DNA of 27,029 nt from Megasphaera elsdenii (GTDB lineage Bacteria > Bacillota > Negativicutes > Veillonellales > Megasphaeraceae). The notes beneath the pieces were generated by a model. It did not search any database. It was not told the origin of the DNA and was given only the letters and a program-made list of their open reading frames with translations. The stretch covers positions 1 to 27,029 of the forward strand of contig NZ_JAJBQV010000027.1 in assembly GCF_020539865.1 (NCBI RefSeq), read 5' to 3'. Every line of letters begins with the position of its first letter. The stretch's first letter is position 1. Made by a program: the position numbers and the translations under genes. Below are positions 1 to 7,477 of this stretch, in pieces.

Positions 1-61
1 TAAGCCCGCAAACGCCGAAAGTACTTGGGGGGAGGCCCCCTGGGAGGATAGGAAGTCGCTG
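1..61 (+). rRNA. rrf: 5S ribosomal RNA, 3' end (partial)
   Basis: The first ~60 bases read like the 3' half of a bacterial 5S rRNA: the GCCGAAAGTACTTGG stretch, a G-run/C-run helix (26-40), then CTGGGAGGATAGGAAG, which is the conserved 3' segment. A strong terminator follows immediately. The 5' part is outside the window. This implies an rRNA operon to the left, read rightward. The exact 3' end is uncertain by a few bases. Confidence 0.85.
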
Positions 62-70
62 ATTAAAGAA

Positions 71-100
71 AAAAGCACTAGCTTATGCTAGTGCTTTTTT
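71..100 (+). terminator. Rho-independent terminator of the rRNA operon
   Basis: A 12-bp stem (71-82 paired with 87-98, core AGCACTAGC/GCTAGTGCT) closes a TTAT loop and ends in a T-run. An A-run on the left side makes it able to work for minus-strand transcripts as well, which suits the convergent EamA gene. Confidence 0.9.
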
Positions 101-142
101 GTGGTTCGTGGTTCGTGGCTCGTGATTTGTGGCCCGTGGGAC
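101..142. repeat. Degenerate 7-bp tandem repeat (six units)
   Basis: Six consecutive heptamers starting with GTG: GTGGTTC, GTGGTTC, GTGGCTC, GTGATTT, GTGGCCC, GTGGGAC. The array starts right after the rRNA terminator's T-run. No coding role is seen. Confidence 0.75.
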
Positions 143-151
143 TATGGATTT

Positions 152-179
152 GTAGGGGCGCCCACGTGGGGCGTCCGTC
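152..179. repeat. REP-like GC-rich palindrome, copy 1
   Basis: This contains the 15-mer GGGGCGCCCACGTGG (155-169), which recurs at 21159-21173. The surrounding bases form an imperfect palindrome centred on CCACGTGG with G-rich and C-rich arms. Both copies are intergenic, next to gene 3' ends, like dispersed REP-type elements. Confidence 0.55.
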
Positions 180-198
180 CGGAATGATAGTGTATACG

Positions 199-1100
199 TC
201 ATGCATGGAATGAGGTGTGTGATGTAGTGGTACCATTTTCACAACGATTGGTTTTGTGGAGATATTTTTTTGGCACCTGGACGATGATGATGCCCAAGAG
301 GATGCAGATAGCTCCGGCTAATTGGATGGGCGTAAAGGTTTCGTTCAAGAAGATGACGCCCAGGACGGTGGCGATGAGCGGATTGAGTGCCGTGAACAGG
401 CCGGCTTTCTCAGCACTGGTATACTTTTGAGCGACGGGCTGGAAGGTGAAGCCAAAGACTGAGCAGATGAATACCAGGGTTAGGATGGTGCTCCACGTTG
501 TTCTATCGGCTGGGAGTACTGGATTTTCAAATAAGACCATGCCTATTGTGCTGTATATGGCGAGGAACCTCCTAACAGTAATGGATCACACTGCCGGGCC
601 AAGCGGGCAGTTAAGCAAATCCAAATGGCATAAAAAACGGAACCGGTTAGACAGATGATTTCGCCTGGGGCCAGGTGGAAGACAGCGCCTTGCAGGGTGA
701 GACAGGCGATGCCGATAAGGAGCAGGACCGTAGCCGTCAGGACTTGTTTTCCCGGCCAATGGTGGCTGATGATGGCCATTAAGACCAGAACCCAGATGGC
801 GGATGTATTTTCTAAGAAGGCTGCTGTCGAAGAGGGAATCGTCGTTAAACTGATGAGCTCACAGGCCATGCAGGCGAAGAGGAAGGTTCCTAAGAGACCA
901 GCAGCCTTCCATACATGACGGGTCAACAGAGGAAGGCGGCGGTGAAAGAGCAGCAGCAGGATAAGCGTCGTCAAGGCAAAGCGGATAGCCAGTAGTTCTA
1001 ACGGCGGTATCCCATTCAGGCCGATTTTTGACAGGAGATAGGAAATGCTGCGCGAAGCAATGACGATGATGAGCAGTATTTTTGCATTTCTTTGTTTCAT
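199..1100 (-). pseudogene. EamA/DMT-family transporter, frameshifted
   Basis: Two minus-strand reading frames together make one drug/metabolite transporter (EamA) of about 300 residues with around ten hydrophobic segments. The N-terminal half (543-1100) ends shortly after a CDPLLL motif. The C-terminal half continues in another frame as RFLAIYST followed by MVLFENP, then the second EamA repeat with KAGLFTALNPLIATVLG. One base is missing near 566-574, in the AACCTCCT run, and restoring it would join the halves smoothly. The start ATG at 1100 has an AAGGAG ribosome-binding site. The gene is divergent from the LysR gene at 1210, a pairing in which the regulator often controls the transporter. 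The substrate cannot be told. A sequencing error is the alternative explanation. Confidence 0.8.
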
Positions 1101-1209
1101 AAAAAAGGACTCCTTACTTTTTTCTTATTTTTATGATACGATAAAAGAAGTATGGAGAGAATAGCAAAATAATATATAAAGTTTTGAGAAAAAAGCAAAG
1201 GTGATAGCT
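1101..1209. promoter_or_regulatory. Divergent control region between eamA and lysR
   Basis: AT-rich 109-bp gap between two divergent genes. It holds an ATAC-N10-GTAT dyad (1136-1153), a plausible LysR-type binding site, and ribosome-binding sites for both genes (AAGGAG on the minus strand, AAAGGTGA on the plus strand). I see no clear -35/-10 pair. Confidence 0.35.
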
Positions 1210-2091
1210 ATGAATACGGAAAAATGCAGGCTCTTGTTACAAGTCATCCAGGCGGGCAGTTTTTCTTCAGCTGCCGAACGATTAGGATATACCCCGTCGG
1301 GGGTCATGCGGTCCATTGCGTCGTTGGAAAAAGAAATCGGGTTTCCCCTGTTGGGGCGGACCGCACAAGGTATTTATCTGACCCGTGAAGGCCAGGCAGT
1401 ACTCCCTTATCTGCGCCGTCTCATACGAGATGAAGATGCGCTATTGCAGTACAGTGCACAGATACGAGGATTGACAGCTGGGGATATTTACATTGGATCT
1501 TATTTCAGCGTAGCTGCTAACTGGCTGCCGCAGATCATACAGGCGTTTCAACAGGCTTACCCGGCAGTCCATGTCCATATCGAGGAGTGCGCCAATAAGG
1601 TAATGTATGATGGATTGGAAGAAGGGCGCTTTGACTGCTGTATTACGACGTGGCGCCCTTTTTCCGGGGATTGGATTCCCTTATGTGAAGATGAAATGGT
1701 CATGTGGCTTCCGGAAAACCATCCCTTGGCACGAGCTAAGGTCTATCCGCTGAAGCAGTTGTGTCACGAATCTTTCATCGAACCCCTGCCGCAGCAGGAT
1801 ACGGATGTCGTTCGGATACTCAAGGAAGAACATATTTCCTATGAAACGCGATATACGGCCATCGATAACTATACGACGTATCGCATGGTCGAAGCTGGAC
1901 TGGGTGTCAGCATGAACAATCGTCTCATGACGGCACAATGGCAGGGACGCGTGGCTATCCTTCCCATGGAACCGGCCCATACGATTACTATTGGCATTGC
2001 CATTCCCAACCGGGACAGTGCGGCTCCGGCAGTCAAGAAATTCGTCCACTACGTGCAACAGGGAATCAGTCAGATTCTTGCGTTACCGTAA
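1210..2091 (+). CDS. LysR-family transcriptional regulator
   Basis: A 293-residue protein of normal LysR length. The N-terminal winged helix-turn-helix (about residues 10-65) shows the family pattern AGSFSSAAERLGYTPSGVMRSI, followed by LEKEIGFPLLGR and the LTREGQAVLPY linker helix. The rest is a periplasmic-binding-protein-like effector domain. ATG 1210 was chosen because AAAGGTGA lies at proper spacing, while the in-frame GTG at 1201 lies inside that ribosome-binding site. It is divergent from the EamA pseudogene and its tail overlaps ygeW by 26 bp. It could control the transporter, the neighbouring purine operons or both. The co-inducer is unknown. Confidence 0.9.
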   Translation: MNTEKCRLLLQVIQAGSFSSAAERLGYTPSGVMRSIASLEKEIGFPLLGRTAQGIYLTREGQAVLPYLRRLIRDEDALLQYSAQIRGLTAGDIYIGSYFSVAANWLPQIIQAFQQAYPAVHVHIEECANKVMYDGLEEGRFDCCITTWRPFSGDWIPLCEDEMVMWLPENHPLARAKVYPLKQLCHESFIEPLPQQDTDVVRILKEEHISYETRYTAIDNYTTYRMVEAGLGVSMNNRLMTAQWQGRVAILPMEPAHTITIGIAIPNRDSAAPAVKKFVHYVQQGISQILALP

Positions 2092-3277
2092 ATTTTCGCG
2101 GGATATTTCGTTCTTCTAAGGCCTTCAAGGTCTGTGCCGTATCCTGGCATTTGGCCAACATAATCATAGCAGCGATGACGTAGGGCTTGTAGCTGGCTTC
2201 TTTATAGAGTGAATCACGGTAGCGGTCAAAAACGGAAGCTTCGACTTCGCCGTCTTCGCAGTTGACGCCGTTGATATCGGCCGGCAAGCAATGGAGATAC
2301 ATGGCCTTGCCGTCTTTTGTCGTCTTCATCCGTTCTTTTGTGCAGCACCAGTCCTTATGCTGGGCGTTCTGAGCCAGCAGTTCCTGTTCTAAGGTAGCGA
2401 TGCCGGCCTGGTCGTCAGCCGCGTGGAGAGCGGTCCGCTTTTTCATGGCCGCGAAGGGCGCCCAGCTCTTGGGATAGACGACATCGGCGTCTTTAAAGGC
2501 GCTGGCCATGTCGTGGGTGATGCGGAAGGAGCCGCCTGATTTTTCGGCGTTCTTTTTAGCGACGTTGACGACATCGGGCATGACTTCATAGCCTTCGGGA
2601 TGAGCCAGGACGACGTCCATGCCCAGACGGGTCATGAGTCCGATGACGCCCTGCGGGACCGAGAGGGGTTTGCCATAGGACGGGGAGTAAGCCCAGGTCA
2701 TGGCGATTTTCTTGCCTTTCAAGTTTTCCAGGCCGCCCATTTCATGGATAATGTGGGCCGCGTCGGCCATACACTGGGTCGGATGGTCGATGTCGCACTG
2801 GAGGTTGACTAAGGTCGGTTTTTGTTCGAGGATGCCATCTTTATATCCTTGGGTGACGGCGTCGACGAATTTCATCTGATAAGTATGGCCTGTGCCGATG
2901 TACATGTCGTCGCGGATGCCGATGACGTCAGCCATGAAGGAAATCATGTTGGCCGTTTCGCGGACCGTTTCGCCGTGAGCAATCTGGCTTTTCTTTTCGT
3001 CTAAATCTTGGACCTGCAAACCTAAGAGATTGCAGGCCGAGGCAAAGGAAAAACGGGTCCGCGTCGAATTGTCCCGGAAGATAGAAATGCCTAAGCCGCT
3101 TTCAAAGATTTTTGTGGAAATATTGTGCTCCCGCATGAAGCGGAGGGCATCGGCCAGGACCCAGATGGCTTCCAGTTCGTTATCGGTCTTGTCCCAGGTG
3201 AGGAAAAAGTTGTTTTCATACATATCTTTGAAGTTGAGGGCGTTTAATTTATCGATGTAGTCCTGTAAGCTTTTCAT
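2066..3277 (-). CDS. ygeW: YgeW, knotted carbamoyltransferase
   Basis: A 403-residue member of the aspartate/ornithine carbamoyltransferase superfamily, very close in length to E. coli YgeW (about 396). Carbamoyl-phosphate-binding motifs are visible: FRDNSTRTR (68-75), HPTQ (165-168) and HCLPAD (329-334). YgeW proteins are knotted transcarbamylases whose true substrate is not settled. In the purine gene set the enzyme is thought to handle a carbamoylated breakdown product, which could feed carbamate kinase for ATP, though no kinase gene is in the window. AAAAGGAGA precedes the ATG. It is the last gene of ygeX-ygeY-ygeW, 34 bp after ygeY. Its 3' end overlaps lysR convergently and no terminator is seen. 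Confidence 0.93.
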   Translation of the reverse strand: MKSLQDYIDKLNALNFKDMYENNFFLTWDKTDNELEAIWVLADALRFMREHNISTKIFESGLGISIFRDNSTRTRFSFASACNLLGLQVQDLDEKKSQIAHGETVRETANMISFMADVIGIRDDMYIGTGHTYQMKFVDAVTQGYKDGILEQKPTLVNLQCDIDHPTQCMADAAHIIHEMGGLENLKGKKIAMTWAYSPSYGKPLSVPQGVIGLMTRLGMDVVLAHPEGYEVMPDVVNVAKKNAEKSGGSFRITHDMASAFKDADVVYPKSWAPFAAMKKRTALHAADDQAGIATLEQELLAQNAQHKDWCCTKERMKTTKDGKAMYLHCLPADINGVNCEDGEVEASVFDRYRDSLYKEASYKPYVIAAMIMLAKCQDTAQTLKALEERNIPRKFTVTQESD

Positions 3278-3311
3278 AGGGCAGTCTCCTTTTAATCGTT
3301 ATGGGATGTGA

Positions 3312-4631
3312 TTATTTATCGGTGTATACAGAAGGCAGAGCGGCGTAGACGGCGGCACAGGTGACGAGGTCCTGTTTCCACGTCTTTTCGTTGGGAGCAT
3401 GAGCCTGGGCTTCTGCGCCAGGGCCGAAGCCGATGACGGGGATGCCGTTGCGGCCCATGATGGAAACGCCGTTGGTCGAGAAGGTCCATTTATCCGTCAA
3501 GGGACGGACTTTGCGCATGGCTTCCGTTTCAGCGGCACCGATACGGCTGTCGCCGAAGAGGGACGTATAAGCTTCTTCCAGGGCCTTCGTGACTTTGTGG
3601 TCTTTCGGGATGACCCAGGTCGGGAAGTAACATTCGATGGGGTAGGTCAGGCCGGTGTAGCTCGGGCGGGCATATTCGTACATGCTGACTTTGACATCAT
3701 CGCCGTATTTCTGGACACTCGGCAGGGCGCGGATTTCATCGAGGCAGCTCTGCCACGTTTCGCCAGCGGTCATGCGGCGGTCGAGGGATACGGCACAGGA
3801 GTCGGCGACGGCGCAGCGGCTCGGCGAGGTGTAGAAAATCTGGGAGCATGTGACGGTACCGCGGCCGAGGAAGTTGGCTTCTTCCCATTCGGAGTTGTAT
3901 TTTTTGTCGAGCATCTTGACCAGGCCTTTGATTTCCGGTGTGTCGGAGGCGTTATTTTCATTGAGGGCCCGGACGTCCTGGAGGATGTCGGCCATCTTGT
4001 AAATGGCGTTGTCACCGCGTTCGGGTGCACTGCCGTGGCAGGAAACGCCCTGGACGTCGATGCGGATTTCCATACGGCCGCGCTGGCCGCGATAGATGCC
4101 GCCGTCTGTCGGTTCCGTAGAAACGACAAATTCCGGGCGGACCTTGTCTTCGTTGATGATATACTGCCAGCAAAGGCCGTCGCAGTCTTCTTCCTGGACC
4201 GTACCCGTAACCAGGACGGTGTACTTATCGGACAAGAGGCCCAGGTCTTTCATGATGCGGGCACCGTAGACGGCGGATATGATGCCGCCGAGCTGGTCCG
4301 ACGTGCCGCGGCCGCCGATTTCCGTTTCCGATTCAAAGCCTTCATAGGGATCGAAGTTCCAGTTGGCTTTGTTGCCGATGCCGACGGTATCGATATGGGC
4401 GTCGAAGCCGATGAGGGTCTTGCCGGTGCCCATGTAGCCCAGGACGTTGCCCATGGGGTCGATTTCTACTTTATCGAAATCGAGTTTGCGCATTTCTTCG
4501 GCGATGCGGTCGATGTGTTCCTTTTCGCCGCAGCTTTCGCCGGGGAATTTGACGAGGTCCCGGAGGAAGCGGGTCATATCCTGTTCATAGCCTTTGGCAG
4601 CTTCTTTAATTTTTTCGTACGGTACTGTCAT
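3312..4631 (-). CDS. ygeY: YgeY, M20-family selenium-metabolism hydrolase
   Basis: A 439-residue cytoplasmic M20/ArgE/DapE-type metallohydrolase. Metal and catalytic motifs appear in order: FDAHIDTVG (His and Asp), [10 protein letters not shown] (bridging Asp), QEEDCDG (catalytic Glu pair), STEPTDGG (Glu) and HAPNE (C-terminal His). The family normally cleaves amide bonds of N-acylated amino acids. In this cluster it probably hydrolyses a ureido or acylated purine-derived intermediate. The start is ATG 4631 because GAGGAG sits 8 nt upstream; an upstream in-frame GTG at 4640 falls in that ribosome-binding site. The gene begins 30 bp after ygeX and is clearly co-transcribed with it. It is somewhat longer than E. 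coli YgeY (about 403 residues). Confidence 0.92.
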   Translation of the reverse strand: MTVPYEKIKEAAKGYEQDMTRFLRDLVKFPGESCGEKEHIDRIAEEMRKLDFDKVEIDPMGNVLGYMGTGKTLIGFDAHIDTVGIGNKANWNFDPYEGFESETEIGGRGTSDQLGGIISAVYGARIMKDLGLLSDKYTVLVTGTVQEEDCDGLCWQYIINEDKVRPEFVVSTEPTDGGIYRGQRGRMEIRIDVQGVSCHGSAPERGDNAIYKMADILQDVRALNENNASDTPEIKGLVKMLDKKYNSEWEEANFLGRGTVTCSQIFYTSPSRCAVADSCAVSLDRRMTAGETWQSCLDEIRALPSVQKYGDDVKVSMYEYARPSYTGLTYPIECYFPTWVIPKDHKVTKALEEAYTSLFGDSRIGAAETEAMRKVRPLTDKWTFSTNGVSIMGRNGIPVIGFGPGAEAQAHAPNEKTWKQDLVTCAAVYAALPSVYTDK

Positions 4632-4661
4632 GCCAATCACTCCTCATCCCATGTACATGGT

Positions 4662-5873
4662 TTATTTATTGAATCCGCGCCAGACGATGTTCTTATACCG
4701 TTCGGGATCCGTATCGCCTTCTGTCGAGAAGACTAGGATTTGGGAACTATCGTCGAGGCCGAGTTCAGTGCGTAGCTCTCTATATTCTTCGGATAACATA
4801 ATCGTAGCCAGCGTGCCGAAGGAAACGGCACCGGATTCTCCGGATACGATGGGGGCATCGCCTTTGATGGGCGCTGCCAGCATCCGCATACCGCGGACTG
4901 TGATGGGGTCATCGGCAGCTACGAAGGTCGTAACGTGATTCTTGAGGATGTCCCAGGAAATCGTATTCGGTTCGCCACAGGCCAGGCCGGCCATGATGGT
5001 ATCCAGGTCGCCGCCGACGATGCGGGGCTTGCCGTCACCTGCTGCAGCACCTTTGTACAAGCAGGCTGCAGCCGATGCCTCGACGACGATGAATTTCGGC
5101 GGGTTGTCTTTGTAGAGATTAGCGAAGTAACCGACGACGGCACCGGCCAGGGAACCGACACCGGCTTGGACGAAGAGGTGTGTCGGCCGTTCAACGCCTT
5201 GGGCTTTCAGCTGTTCGCCAGCTTCCATGGCCATTGTGCCGTAGCCTTGCATGATCCACGACGGGATTTCTTCGTATCCGTCCCAGGCCGTATCTTGGAC
5301 CATGACGCCGTGTGGTGTGGCTGCGGCTTCTTTGGCAGCCTGGCGGACACAGTCGTCATAGTTAAGGTCGAGGATGTCGACGTCGGCGCCGAGATTCTGG
5401 ATGTTTTTCAGCCGCGTCTGCGTCGTCCCTTTCGGCATGTGGACGACGGCTTTTTGGCCCAGTTTCTGAGCGGCCCAGGCGACGCCGCGGCCGTGATTAC
5501 CATCGGTAGCCGTAAAGAAGGTGGCCTGGCCGAATTCCTGGCGGAGTTTATCCGAGGTCAGGACGTTATAAGGCAGGTCCGATACGTCGCGGTGCGTTTC
5601 CTTGGCGATGTATTTGGCCATGGAATAGGAACCGCCCAGGACTTTAAAGGCGTTTAGGCCGAAGCGGTACGATTCGTCTTTGACGAAAATCGAACCGACG
5701 CCTAAGTAGCGGGCCATCTGCGTGAGCCGAGTCAGCGGCGTTTCACTGTATTGAGGGAAACTCTGGTGGAATGTTCCGGCCTTGGCAACTTCGCTGAGCG
5801 CCATAATCGGCAAATTTTTATCGGCTGATTTTGGCAGATTATTCATGGTCCATTTTATCTCTTTCTTTGTCAT
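4662..5873 (-). CDS. dpaL: Diaminopropionate ammonia-lyase (YgeX)
   Basis: A 403-residue PLP enzyme of fold type II, matching E. coli YgeX/DpaL in length. It converts 2,3-diaminopropionate to pyruvate and two ammonia. The PLP lysine is K77 in RFGLNAFKVLGGS, at the same number as in E. coli. TDGNHGRG (124-130) corresponds to the loop with the acid used on the D-isomer. The glycine-rich phosphate-binding loop is QAGVGSLAG. In the purine gene set this enzyme would give the end products pyruvate and ammonia. It is the first gene of the leftward operon, with AGGAGG before the ATG and a TATAAT-type promoter about 75 bp upstream. Confidence 0.95.
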   Translation of the reverse strand: MTKKEIKWTMNNLPKSADKNLPIMALSEVAKAGTFHQSFPQYSETPLTRLTQMARYLGVGSIFVKDESYRFGLNAFKVLGGSYSMAKYIAKETHRDVSDLPYNVLTSDKLRQEFGQATFFTATDGNHGRGVAWAAQKLGQKAVVHMPKGTTQTRLKNIQNLGADVDILDLNYDDCVRQAAKEAAATPHGVMVQDTAWDGYEEIPSWIMQGYGTMAMEAGEQLKAQGVERPTHLFVQAGVGSLAGAVVGYFANLYKDNPPKFIVVEASAAACLYKGAAAGDGKPRIVGGDLDTIMAGLACGEPNTISWDILKNHVTTFVAADDPITVRGMRMLAAPIKGDAPIVSGESGAVSFGTLATIMLSEEYRELRTELGLDDSSQILVFSTEGDTDPERYKNIVWRGFNK

Positions 5874-5949
5874 CTGTACCTCCTAGGTTGAATTAAAAAA
5901 TATTTAGATGAATCTTAGCGTTTGGGCGTAACCGAGTCTTTTCATTTTC

Positions 5950-5978
5950 ATTATATCTCAGAAACTGAGGAAAGCGAA
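5950..5978 (-). promoter_or_regulatory. Probable promoter of ygeX-ygeY-ygeW
   Basis: On the minus strand a perfect TATAAT (5955 to 5950) lies 17 bp after a weak -35, TTCGCT (5978 to 5973). The spacer contains the palindrome at 5957-5969. Distance to the ygeX ATG is about 75 bp. Confidence 0.5.
5957..5969. promoter_or_regulatory. Palindrome in the ygeX promoter spacer (possible operator)
   Basis: A perfect 5-bp inverted repeat, CTCAG-AAA-CTGAG, directly beside the minus-strand -10 box. A protein bound here would block or modulate the ygeX promoter. The binding protein is unknown. Confidence 0.4.
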
Positions 5979-5988
5979 ATGGGGATAA

Positions 5989-6009
5989 AAATTTTTCAGC
6001 TAAAAATTT
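5989..6009. promoter_or_regulatory. Palindrome at the ssnA -35 box (possible operator)
   Basis: A perfect 8-bp inverted repeat, AAATTTTT and AAAAATTT, separated by the 5-nt spacer CAGCT. Its right arm overlaps the -35 box of the ssnA promoter. It fits the LysR T-N11-A consensus (T5993, A6005), so the LysR encoded at 1210 is one candidate binder. An AT-rich palindrome can also arise by chance. Confidence 0.45.
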
Positions 6010-6036
6010 GACGGAAAAGGCAGAAGCCGTTACTAT
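6008..6036 (+). promoter_or_regulatory. Probable promoter of ssnA-ygfK-hydA-xdhD
   Basis: TTGACG (6008-6013), a 17-bp spacer, then TACTAT (6031-6036): five of six and four of six matches to the sigma-70 boxes. The predicted transcript would have a leader of about 85 nt before ATG 6127. No riboswitch fold was recognised in the leader. Confidence 0.6.
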
Positions 6037-6126
6037 TGAATTAGATAGAGAAATGACATAAAAGATATGCGGTAATTGCAAGACATTGTTATTGAGGATA
6101 GGAAAGATGGCAGAGGAGGGATGGGT

Positions 6127-7461
6127 ATGTTAATCGTTGGAAATGGTCATGTTATTACGCGTGATGCGAAGAATCAATATTTTCCGGATGGAGCCGTAGC
6201 CATAGACGGTACGAAAATCTGCCGCGTCGGCCAGACGGCAGAAATCCGCCAGGCGTATCCGGACGCCGCTTTCATCGATGCCCAAGGTGGCGTCATCATG
6301 CCGGCCTTCATCAACGTCCACGAACATATTTACAGTGCTATGGCCAGGGGCCTGAATATCAACGGCTATGCACCCAAGGGCTTTCTGGATATCCTAGACG
6401 GCCTGTGGTGGAACATCGACCGCTACTTGACTAATGACCTGACCTACCTGAGCGCTATGGAGACGTATGTCGAATGTATCAAGAACGGCGTGACGACGGT
6501 CTTTGACCATCACGCCAGCTTTGGCGAAATCAAGGACAGCCTCTTTGCCATCGGCCAAGCCGCACAGGAACTGGGCGTCCGCTCGTGTTTGTGTTACGAA
6601 GTCTCCGACCGCGATGGCCAGGATAAAGCCCGGCAAGCTGTTCTGGAAAATGAAGCCTGGATCCGCCATGCCCAGGCCGACACGATGGATATGCTCGCCG
6701 GTATGATGGGCATGCATGCCCAGTTCACTATCAGCAATGAAACGATGGCCTTGGCGGCTGAGCATAAACCGGATGGTGTAGGTTACCACATCCACGTCGC
6801 TGAAGGCATCGAAGACTTGCAGGATTGCCTGAAGAAATACGGTAAGCGCATCATCGACCGCTTGTACGATTGGAATATTTTGGGCCCGAAGACCCTGCTC
6901 GGTCACTGCATCCATATCAACCCGCATGAAATGGATCTCATCAAGGCGACGGATACGATGGTTGTTCATAATCCAGAATCGAATATGGGCAATGCTTGTG
7001 GCTGTCCGCCGACGATGGATATGGTCCACCGCGGTATCCTGACCGGCTTGGGAACCGATGGCTACACTCACGATATGATCGAGTCCTATAAGGTTGCTAA
7101 TATTCTGCATAAACACCATCTATGCGATGCCACGGCCGCCTGGTCTGAAGTTCCGCAGATGTTGTTCTATAACAATGCAGCTATGGCCAACCGTTATTTT
7201 AAAGCGCCCTTAGGCGTATTGGCAGCAGGGGCGGCGGCCGACGTCATTGTCATGGATTACATTGCACCGACGCCGATGAATGAAGAAAACATCAACAGTC
7301 ATATCTTATTCGGCATGAACGGGCATGATGTCGTCACAACGATTGCCAACGGTAAAATCCTCATGGAAAACCGCCAACTCATCGGCGTCGACGAAGAAGC
7401 CCTGATGGCCAAGATCCGCGAAGGCGCAGCGACCCTGGCCGGACGCATTAACGGTTATTGA
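6127..7461 (+). CDS. ssnA: SsnA, putative aminohydrolase
   Basis: A 444-residue amidohydrolase-superfamily protein, close to E. coli SsnA (about 442). Metal ligands of the TIM barrel are visible: NVHEHIY (H65 and H67), HIHVAEG, LLGHCIHINPHE and GLGTDGYTHD (catalytic Asp). Relatives include guanine and chlorohydrolase-type deaminases. In the selenium/purine cluster SsnA is thought to deaminate or hydrolyse a purine or its ring-opened product; the exact substrate is not settled. ATG 6127 was preferred over ATG 6121 and the far upstream TTG at 6076 because AGGAGG (6114-6119) sits 7 nt before it. First gene of the rightward operon, with ygfK 16 bp downstream. Confidence 0.92.
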   Translation: MLIVGNGHVITRDAKNQYFPDGAVAIDGTKICRVGQTAEIRQAYPDAAFIDAQGGVIMPAFINVHEHIYSAMARGLNINGYAPKGFLDILDGLWWNIDRYLTNDLTYLSAMETYVECIKNGVTTVFDHHASFGEIKDSLFAIGQAAQELGVRSCLCYEVSDRDGQDKARQAVLENEAWIRHAQADTMDMLAGMMGMHAQFTISNETMALAAEHKPDGVGYHIHVAEGIEDLQDCLKKYGKRIIDRLYDWNILGPKTLLGHCIHINPHEMDLIKATDTMVVHNPESNMGNACGCPPTMDMVHRGILTGLGTDGYTHDMIESYKVANILHKHHLCDATAAWSEVPQMLFYNNAAMANRYFKAPLGVLAAGAAADVIVMDYIAPTPMNEENINSHILFGMNGHDVVTTIANGKILMENRQLIGVDEEALMAKIREGAATLAGRINGY

Positions 7462-7477
7462 TAAGGAGAAATCTATC

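Noticed and set aside
1201..1209. GTG at 1201 as the lysR start
   Set aside because: It lies within the AAAGGTGA ribosome-binding site that fits ATG 1210.
3399..4736. Long plus-strand open frame of 445 codons opposite ygeY
   Set aside because: It is the antisense shadow of a conserved M20 hydrolase; the composition (Phe/Asp/Ala-rich) is typical of a reverse frame of GC-rich coding DNA, and no ribosome-binding site or family motif is seen.
6076..6126. TTG at 6076 as the ssnA start
   Set aside because: The extra 17 residues are unlike the family, and a strong AGGAGG at 6114-6119 points to ATG 6127.
5874..6126. Purine or molybdenum-cofactor riboswitch in the leaders of the divergent operons
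   Set aside because: No recognisable aptamer core or terminator-like expression platform; only short palindromes at promoter positions.
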